In this document: positions 34,146-39,147 of the stretch, piece by piece
Layout of the letters: every line of letters starts with the position of its first letter
Position numbering within the stretch: the stretch's first letter is position 1
From: an uncultured Hyphomicrobiales bacterium
Lineage (GTDB): Bacteria > Pseudomonadota > Alphaproteobacteria > Rhizobiales > Beijerinckiaceae
Length of the DNA: 39,147 bases
Assembly (NCBI GenBank): GCA_903884435.1
Contig: CAISEY010000303.1
Span: forward strand, 1 to 39,147
Reading direction: 5' to 3'
The notes under the pieces: generated by a model
Database searches by the model: none
What the model saw: the letters and a program-made list of their open reading frames with translations, nothing else
What the model was told of the DNA's origin: nothing
Translations under genes and position numbers: made by a program

Positions 34146-36308
34146 TCAGGCGGAGGCGCGACGAGGGCTCCGTTCGACGGAGACGCCAGTCTGGATTAAT
34201 TGACGAAAATTCTCCGCGGGCATCGGGCGGCCGAAATAATAGCCCTGCGCCTCGTCGCATCCTTCCGACCTGAGGAATTCCATCTGGGCGACGGTCTCGA
34301 CGCCTTCGGCGATGACCCGCAAGTCGAGGCTGCGCGCGAGCGTGACGATGGTTCGAATGATGGCCTCGTCGTGCGATTCCGGGCGAAAATTGCGGACGAA
34401 GCTCTGGTCGATCTTGAGGCGGCTGACGGGCAGGCGGCTCGCGTAGGTCAGCGAGGAATATCCGGTGCCGAAATCATCGATCGAAATTCTCACGCCGAGA
34501 TCGAGCAGACGGCGCAGGTCGCTCGCCACGGCGTCGAAATCGGTGACGACGATCCCTTCGGTGATCTCGATGTCGAGGCGGCGCGGATCGAGGCCGGTTT
34601 CGCCGAGAATCCTCGCCACGAGCAGGGGCGCGTTGTGTTTCTGAAACTGGATGGGAGACATGTTGACGCTCACGCACAGTGGCTCGCCGGAGGCGTCGCG
34701 CCAGCCTTTCGCCTCGCGGCACGCCTCCCTGAGGACCCATTCGTTGATGGGGACGATCAGGCCGTTTTCCTCCGCGCGTCCAAGGAACGCGCCCGGCGCG
34801 ACGACGCCTTCGCCAGGCTTGTTCCAGCGCAACAGCGCCTCGGCGCCAAAAATGGCGCCGGTCGAGAGGTCGATCTGGGGCTGGTAGTAAAGAACGAACT
34901 CTCCCCGCTCCAGGGCGCGGCGCAGGTCCGAATCAAGCGCCATGTCGCGGCGCGCCCGGGCGTGCGTGTCGGCCTCGTAGAAGCAGAAGGAATCGCCGCG
35001 GCCCGCCTTGGCCCGGTACATCGCGAAATCCGCGTTGTTGATCAGCGTGGAGGGCGTCAGGCCGTCGGCGGGGTGCATGGCGACGCCGACGCTCGCGGCG
35101 GCGCGCAGCGGCGCGCCCTCGAAGCCCGAACATTCCGAGACCGTTTCCAGAATTCTCCGCGCGAACTCGGCCGCGTCCTCGCTATTGGTGACGCTCGTCT
35201 GCAAAATCGCGAATTCGTCGCCGCCAATCCGCGCCAGCGTGTCGTGTTCTCGAATCGTGTCCGCGAGGCGGGACGAAACCAGCTGGATGAAGCGGTCGCC
35301 AGCGGCGTGGCCGAGAAGGTCGTTGACCGACTTGAACCCGTCGAGATCGATCATGTGGAGCGCGAACTGCTGATCGCCGCGGCGGGCCCGCACGATCATC
35401 CGCCGCAGCCGGTCTCGCAGCAGGGTCCGGTTGGGCAGGTCGGTCAGCGGATCGTGATGCGCGAGATGACGCAGGTGCGCCTCGATTTTCTTGCGGTCGG
35501 AAATATCGAGCGAACTCGTCAGCACCCCCGTCACGACATCGGCCGCGTCCCGCAGGGGAGATTTCGTGGTGAGAAAAACGCGCGCCTCGCCGTCCCTGCC
35601 GACGATTTCTTCCTCGAAGGGCGGCAGCGCCTTCGCGGTTTCCAGAACGACCCGATCGAGCGAACGGTTGCGGGCTCCGTGTTCCGCGCCAAAGAGTTCG
35701 GCGAGAGGCGCGCCCGTGATGGCGGCGACATCGATTCCCGCGAACGCCGCCTGCTGGCGATTGGCGAAGAGCACGCGCCCTTCCGCGTTGGCGGCGCTGA
35801 TCATCACGGGAACCGTGTCGATGACCTGGGCGAGCTGCTCCCGCGAATCCCGCATCGCGGTGGCGCGCGTGCGTTCACTGTGTTCGAGCTTTTTCTCGAG
35901 CGAGGAGGCGCGGCTTTCCAGCAGAATTTGCTGGTGGCGCAACTTCAGGAGATTGCGGGCGCGGGTGACGAATTCGTGATGGTCGACCGGGGAATGGAGA
36001 AAATCCGTGGCGCCGGCCTCGAGGGCGCGAAGGCGAAAGCTGCGCTCTTCGTAAACGGTGATCACGACGACGGGAATATCGACCGCCTTGGGAATTTCCC
36101 GGAACCGGCGGATGAATTCGGCGCCGTCGAGATGCGGCATCTTGTAGTCGGTGATGATGAGATCCGGCGTGTTGCCGGCCAGCCAGCCGAGCGCCTCCAC
36201 CGGATCGCCGAAGGTGCGCACGACGATGCCGGCCTCGATGGAAGCCGCGAGTTTCGCGAAAATGTTCCGGTTCGTGACGCGATCGTCGACGATAACAATC
36301 ACTGACAT
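34146..36308 (-). CDS. RpfG-like receiver fused to PAS-GGDEF-EAL
   Basis: 720 aa from ATG 36308; a TTG two codons upstream has no well-placed ribosome site. Order: receiver (1-125), coiled-coil linker (about 130-160), PAS (about 160-275), GGDEF (about 280-445), EAL (about 460-705). The receiver has Asp54 in ITDYKMPHLDGAEFIRRFR and VITVYEERSFRLRALEAGAT, very close to RpfG receivers. The usual Lys before Pro107 is Ser106 (FLHSPVDHHEF). GGDEF 362-366 is intact, with REHD as an RxxD inhibitory site before it. EAL 490-492 is intact, with DDFGTGYSSL. In Xanthomonas this position is an HD-GYP phosphodiesterase. The direction of net c-di-GMP change is unknown. Cotranscribed with the kinase, its likely phosphodonor. 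Confidence 0.92.
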   Translation of the reverse strand: MSVIVIVDDRVTNRNIFAKLAASIEAGIVVRTFGDPVEALGWLAGNTPDLIITDYKMPHLDGAEFIRRFREIPKAVDIPVVVITVYEERSFRLRALEAGATDFLHSPVDHHEFVTRARNLLKLRHQQILLESRASSLEKKLEHSERTRATAMRDSREQLAQVIDTVPVMISAANAEGRVLFANRQQAAFAGIDVAAITGAPLAELFGAEHGARNRSLDRVVLETAKALPPFEEEIVGRDGEARVFLTTKSPLRDAADVVTGVLTSSLDISDRKKIEAHLRHLAHHDPLTDLPNRTLLRDRLRRMIVRARRGDQQFALHMIDLDGFKSVNDLLGHAAGDRFIQLVSSRLADTIREHDTLARIGGDEFAILQTSVTNSEDAAEFARRILETVSECSGFEGAPLRAAASVGVAMHPADGLTPSTLINNADFAMYRAKAGRGDSFCFYEADTHARARRDMALDSDLRRALERGEFVLYYQPQIDLSTGAIFGAEALLRWNKPGEGVVAPGAFLGRAEENGLIVPINEWVLREACREAKGWRDASGEPLCVSVNMSPIQFQKHNAPLLVARILGETGLDPRRLDIEITEGIVVTDFDAVASDLRRLLDLGVRISIDDFGTGYSSLTYASRLPVSRLKIDQSFVRNFRPESHDEAIIRTIVTLARSLDLRVIAEGVETVAQMEFLRSEGCDEAQGYYFGRPMPAENFRQLIQTGVSVERSPRRASA

Positions 36309-36718
36309 CTTCAATTCCCCGGCGAGGGCGCCTGTCCCTCTGGCGAGGACGGGGATAATCTGTCGCGATTGTCTTAAGTATTTTCACCCATCGCCATTAA
36401 CGCACGGGGAAGCATTCGCTAAATTCATGACCGCGCCACGCACGCGGGGACTGAAAAACAGCGGGGTTATTTTGCCAAATTTGGAAATGAACGAAATCGA
36501 GGCATTATTCTACGTATATTCGCGATAAATCAATTCATTAACCGATAATTAACATAAATATTATTATTATTTAAAACATCATCAGGCTCGTCAGTCCGCG
36601 CTCCCGCCCGAAGTTCGCGCCTCGATGCGCGCGGGACAGGGCAAGGACCGCGACTTGAACGCCCGTCGCGCGGTCGTCCGGGGGAACCGGAACAGGCGAA
36701 CAGATCGTCCGGCCGGCG
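36309..36718 (-). promoter_or_regulatory. AT-rich intergenic region upstream of the regulator-kinase operon
   Basis: 410 bp with no gene. The stretch about 36440-36590 is far more AT-rich than the rest of the window, with TATTATTATTATTT, TTAACCGATAATTAAC and a perfect 10-bp palindrome CCAAATTTGG at 36475-36484. It must hold the promoter for the regulator-kinase operon and the end of the sugar-transferase transcript. No confident -35/-10 pair or terminator with a T run could be assigned. AT-rich tracts of this kind are often bound by nucleoid-associated or MucR/Ros-type regulators; this is only a possibility. Confidence 0.4.
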
Positions 36719-38173
36719 TCAGCCGCCGTCGCTCGCCACGGGGTCGGGCGCGCCGGGGCCGCCGGTCAGCTTTCCCAGCAGGGATTCGTCACGCCGGTCG
36801 CCGAGAAACACGCTCGCGAACGTCATCAGGACAATTCGGACGTCCACGGCGAAACAGGCGTTTTCGACGTACCATTCATCGAGGGCCGCCTTTTCCTCGG
36901 GATCGATCAGTTTGCCCCCGTGAACCTGCGCCCATCCTGTGACGCCGGGCGGCACGCCGAGCCGCCGGAGGGAATTCCGCGGCTGGTCCACCGGCAACAA
37001 CGGACGCGGACCGACGAGGGTCATGTCGCCACGAAGAATGTTCCACAGTTGCGGAATTTCATCGAACCGCAAGCGCCGCAGCAGGGCGCCGCAGGGCGAA
37101 AGCCGGTCGTCTTCCGGCACCATCGTCCCGGTCCGGTCGAAGGGAGCCCGCAACGTGCGAAACTTGTAAATGTGGAACGGGCGGCCATCGAGCCCGAGAC
37201 GACGCTGCCAGAAGATCACGGGCGCGCCCACGTCGATCAGCAGGGCGATCCAGACGAGGACAATCAGGGGCGCGAGACCAACGCCGAGCAGAATGGCGAC
37301 GACCACGTCCGCCATGCGTTTCAACCGCCAGTAAAGCCCCCTTCCCCGCGCCAGGGCCGCGACCGGCGGCACGGCGAAGGGCCGCGGCGCGTGAGGCTCG
37401 ACGTCGAGCCGCAGACGCTCCGGCAGGAACGCGCAGCCGACGCCTCCCTCGCGGCAGAGGTCGCCGACGCGCCGGGCCAGTCCGTCCAGCCGGTCGAATC
37501 CGACCATGACGTGATCGATCTGCACGCCGTGGGTCTTGTATTCCTCGAGGATGGCGGGAAGGTTTTCGACGCCGCCAAGAATGGGACGACCACAAAACCA
37601 GCGGCGGCGGAGTTTCGGATCGTCGTCCACGACCGCGAGCACGCGGTCGCGCCCGATGGAGGGACTGTCGAGCATCCTGATGTAGAACCAGCTCAACCGG
37701 TTGGCGCCGCAAACGATGACGTTGGCTCCCGGGCCGGAAAGCGACAAGTCCGGCGGACTCTCCCGTTCATGTTTCCAGAACCAGTAAATCCGCCCCATGG
37801 ACAGAGCCGCGGCAAGCAGCACCAGATGGATCAGGGGCGCGGAGCGGGGCACGTCGTCCAGCCGCGTGACCGTGAAGACAAAAGCCGACGAAACCGCCAC
37901 CGAACCGACCGACGTCTTGCAAATGTCGATGGCGTCGCCCGTCGTCGCGTACTGGCTCAATCCGCGGCCAAAGCCAAAGGCGAGATACATCATGAGCGTC
38001 GAAACAAATCCGACGCACGCGTACAGGGCGAAGGCCGGCCAGCGTTCGCCCGGGAATCCCTGCGGATCGCGCAACACCAGCGCCAGAGCCGGACAGATCG
38101 CGGCGACCGCGACATCGTAAAGCTGAATATTGTGGACCACGCTGACGTGCGAGGTCGGCGGTTCGAACTTCAT
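36719..38173 (-). CDS. Polyprenyl-phosphate sugar transferase (exopolysaccharide initiation type)
   Basis: 484 aa from ATG 38173. About four N-terminal membrane helices (within 15-145) are followed by a nucleotide-binding-like domain (GANVIVCGANRLSWF), another helix near 300, and the bacterial sugar transferase catalytic domain. Catalytic signatures are IYKFRTL, RFDEIPQLWNILRGDMTLVG followed by PRPLLP, and PGVTGWAQVHG. It links the first sugar phosphate to undecaprenyl phosphate to start exopolysaccharide or capsule units. No polymerase or export genes are in the window. It is upstream of the DSF/c-di-GMP genes on the same strand, separated by the 410-bp AT-rich gap. Confidence 0.93.
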   Translation of the reverse strand: MKFEPPTSHVSVVHNIQLYDVAVAAICPALALVLRDPQGFPGERWPAFALYACVGFVSTLMMYLAFGFGRGLSQYATTGDAIDICKTSVGSVAVSSAFVFTVTRLDDVPRSAPLIHLVLLAAALSMGRIYWFWKHERESPPDLSLSGPGANVIVCGANRLSWFYIRMLDSPSIGRDRVLAVVDDDPKLRRRWFCGRPILGGVENLPAILEEYKTHGVQIDHVMVGFDRLDGLARRVGDLCREGGVGCAFLPERLRLDVEPHAPRPFAVPPVAALARGRGLYWRLKRMADVVVAILLGVGLAPLIVLVWIALLIDVGAPVIFWQRRLGLDGRPFHIYKFRTLRAPFDRTGTMVPEDDRLSPCGALLRRLRFDEIPQLWNILRGDMTLVGPRPLLPVDQPRNSLRRLGVPPGVTGWAQVHGGKLIDPEEKAALDEWYVENACFAVDVRIVLMTFASVFLGDRRDESLLGKLTGGPGAPDPVASDGG

Positions 38174-38440
38174 TGCCCCGATTTCCCGAATTGCGAATAC
38201 AGGCGTTCGACGCAATACAAACGAATCAGTTGTTATCGAAACAGGTTGTTGCCGAATTTCAAGCGAACCTCAACAGAAATGACGTTTCCGGACCGGCGCG
38301 GCCGCGCCAGTACTTCCGGCGGGGCGCGGACCGCGAGGGCGGACCGGCGATTTGCCTCCAGGGAAAACCTGTCGCATCATGCTAGGACAACAGGCGACGG
38401 CGCGAGACGCCGCGCCCGGGACAACGCAGGAGACGTCGAG

Positions 38441-39147
38441 ATGCTTGCCTGGCATTTTACCGAGATGCCCTATCCCCATTTACCGCCCTTCGACGAACTC
38501 TCGACCATTCGCGTCACGCTTCCCAGCAAGTATTTCGACCCGAAGATCGGCGCCGACCTCTACAATCGCTATCTCGACGAGCACATGATCGCCGACGACC
38601 TCGGCCTCAACATGATGGTCAACGAGCATCACCAGACCGCCACCTGCCTCGACGTGGCCGCCCCCCTGTCGCTCGCGATTCTGGCGCGGCAGACCAGCAA
38701 GGGGCGCATCTGCATTCTCGGCAACCCCATCGCCAATCGCGGCGATCCCATCCGCATCGCCGAGGAAATGGCGATGATCGACTGCATCTCGCGCGGCCGG
38801 CTCGACGCCGGTTTCGTGCGCGGCGTGCCCTACGAGGTCTTCGCCGCCAACACCAATCCGACGCAAACGCTCGAGCGTTTGTGGGAAGGCGTCGATCTCT
38901 GCGTCAAGGCCTGGACCTCGCACGAGGAGCCCTTCAACGTCGAAACGCGCTTCACCCACCGGCGCGCCGTGAACGTGTGGCCGCGGCCCTACCAACCGCC
39001 GCATCCGCCGGTCTGGGTCACGGGCTCGAGCGACGTGGAATCCGTCCGGCGGGCGGCGTCGACGGGCTTCGTCTTCGCGACCTTCCTGCAACCCTACGAC
39101 TCGGTGACGAAACTGTTTTCCGCCTATCGCGCCAGTTACCGCGACAA
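38441..39147 (+). CDS. LLM-class flavin-dependent oxidoreductase (luciferase-like), C-terminus cut by the window
   Basis: The first 235 codons are present; the gene runs off the right edge. ATG 38441 follows AGGAG eight bases upstream. The N-terminus MLAWHFTEMPYPHLPPFDEL leads into a luciferase-like TIM barrel with MIADDLGLNMMVNEHHQTAT, ILGNPIANRGDPIRIAEEMA and ISRGRLDAGFVRGVPYEVFA. These enzymes use reduced FMN or F420 and oxygen to oxidise aldehydes, alkanesulfonates or similar substrates; the substrate is unknown. It is divergent from the sugar transferase over 267 bp that holds both promoters. Confidence 0.88.
   Translation, partial: MLAWHFTEMPYPHLPPFDELSTIRVTLPSKYFDPKIGADLYNRYLDEHMIADDLGLNMMVNEHHQTATCLDVAAPLSLAILARQTSKGRICILGNPIANRGDPIRIAEEMAMIDCISRGRLDAGFVRGVPYEVFAANTNPTQTLERLWEGVDLCVKAWTSHEEPFNVETRFTHRRAVNVWPRPYQPPHPPVWVTGSSDVESVRRAASTGFVFATFLQPYDSVTKLFSAYRASYRD

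Noticed and set aside
38174..38440. Possible small gene or RNA in the gap before the flavin enzyme
   Set aside because: No ribosome site with a plausible frame and no stable hairpin with a T run was found; only the shared 9-mer noted above.

Overview
The window is GC-rich, with dense genes, many Tat-type (RR) signal sequences and alphaproteobacterial gene order (a DUF2948, hisD, UPF0262, low-molecular-weight phosphatase run at 23643-20913). It looks like chromosomal DNA of an alphaproteobacterium, probably Hyphomicrobiales (Rhizobiales). No tRNA, rRNA, IS element, phage gene or CRISPR array was seen.

Layout. 1-4107: the 3' end of a probable hisG, a membrane PAS-GGDEF-EAL protein, a HemJ/CopD-family membrane protein and a PcaB-like lyase. 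4124-10063 (minus strand): a YddA/SbmA-like ABC exporter, a Tat-exported TTT/Bug binding protein and two membrane proteins of unknown role. 10230-16533: a Tat-targeted MmgE/PrpD protein, a molybdenum hydroxylase pair of the isoquinoline oxidoreductase type (large subunit broken by a frameshift), a small exported protein, a glycine-rich-tailed protein and a fumarylpyruvate-hydrolase-like enzyme. 16784-20143 (plus strand): an enoyl-CoA hydratase homologue whose 3' end carries a 17-bp triplication, MtnA, and two tandem exported carboxymuconolactone-decarboxylase (CMD) paralogues of identical length. 20154-23643 (minus strand): a phosphopantetheinyl transferase and the hisD cluster. 23780-24129: remains of a small cysteine-containing exported protein. 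24196-30460: cytochrome c, a taurine/nitrate-type ABC importer, RecQ and a DHA2-family efflux pump.

30640-38173 is the most notable part: a DSF (diffusible signal factor) quorum-sensing / cyclic-di-GMP module. It holds an RpfF-type DSF synthase homologue, read in two frames because of one extra base. Convergent with it are an RpfC-like hybrid kinase (multi-TM, HisKA, HATPase, receiver, Hpt) and, 10 bases upstream of that kinase in the same operon, a response regulator. This regulator has an RpfG-like receiver joined to PAS-GGDEF-EAL where Xanthomonas RpfG has HD-GYP. A polyprenyl-phosphate sugar transferase, a typical first enzyme of exopolysaccharide synthesis, lies next upstream. The inferred circuit is a fatty-acid signal, sensed by the kinase and converted into a c-di-GMP change, possibly controlling exopolysaccharide. 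The window ends inside a luciferase-like flavin monooxygenase gene.

Three reading-frame lesions (13879-13882, 31108-31109, about 23830) are single-base differences at G/C runs or a GG doublet. True decay and base-calling error cannot be separated from the sequence alone.
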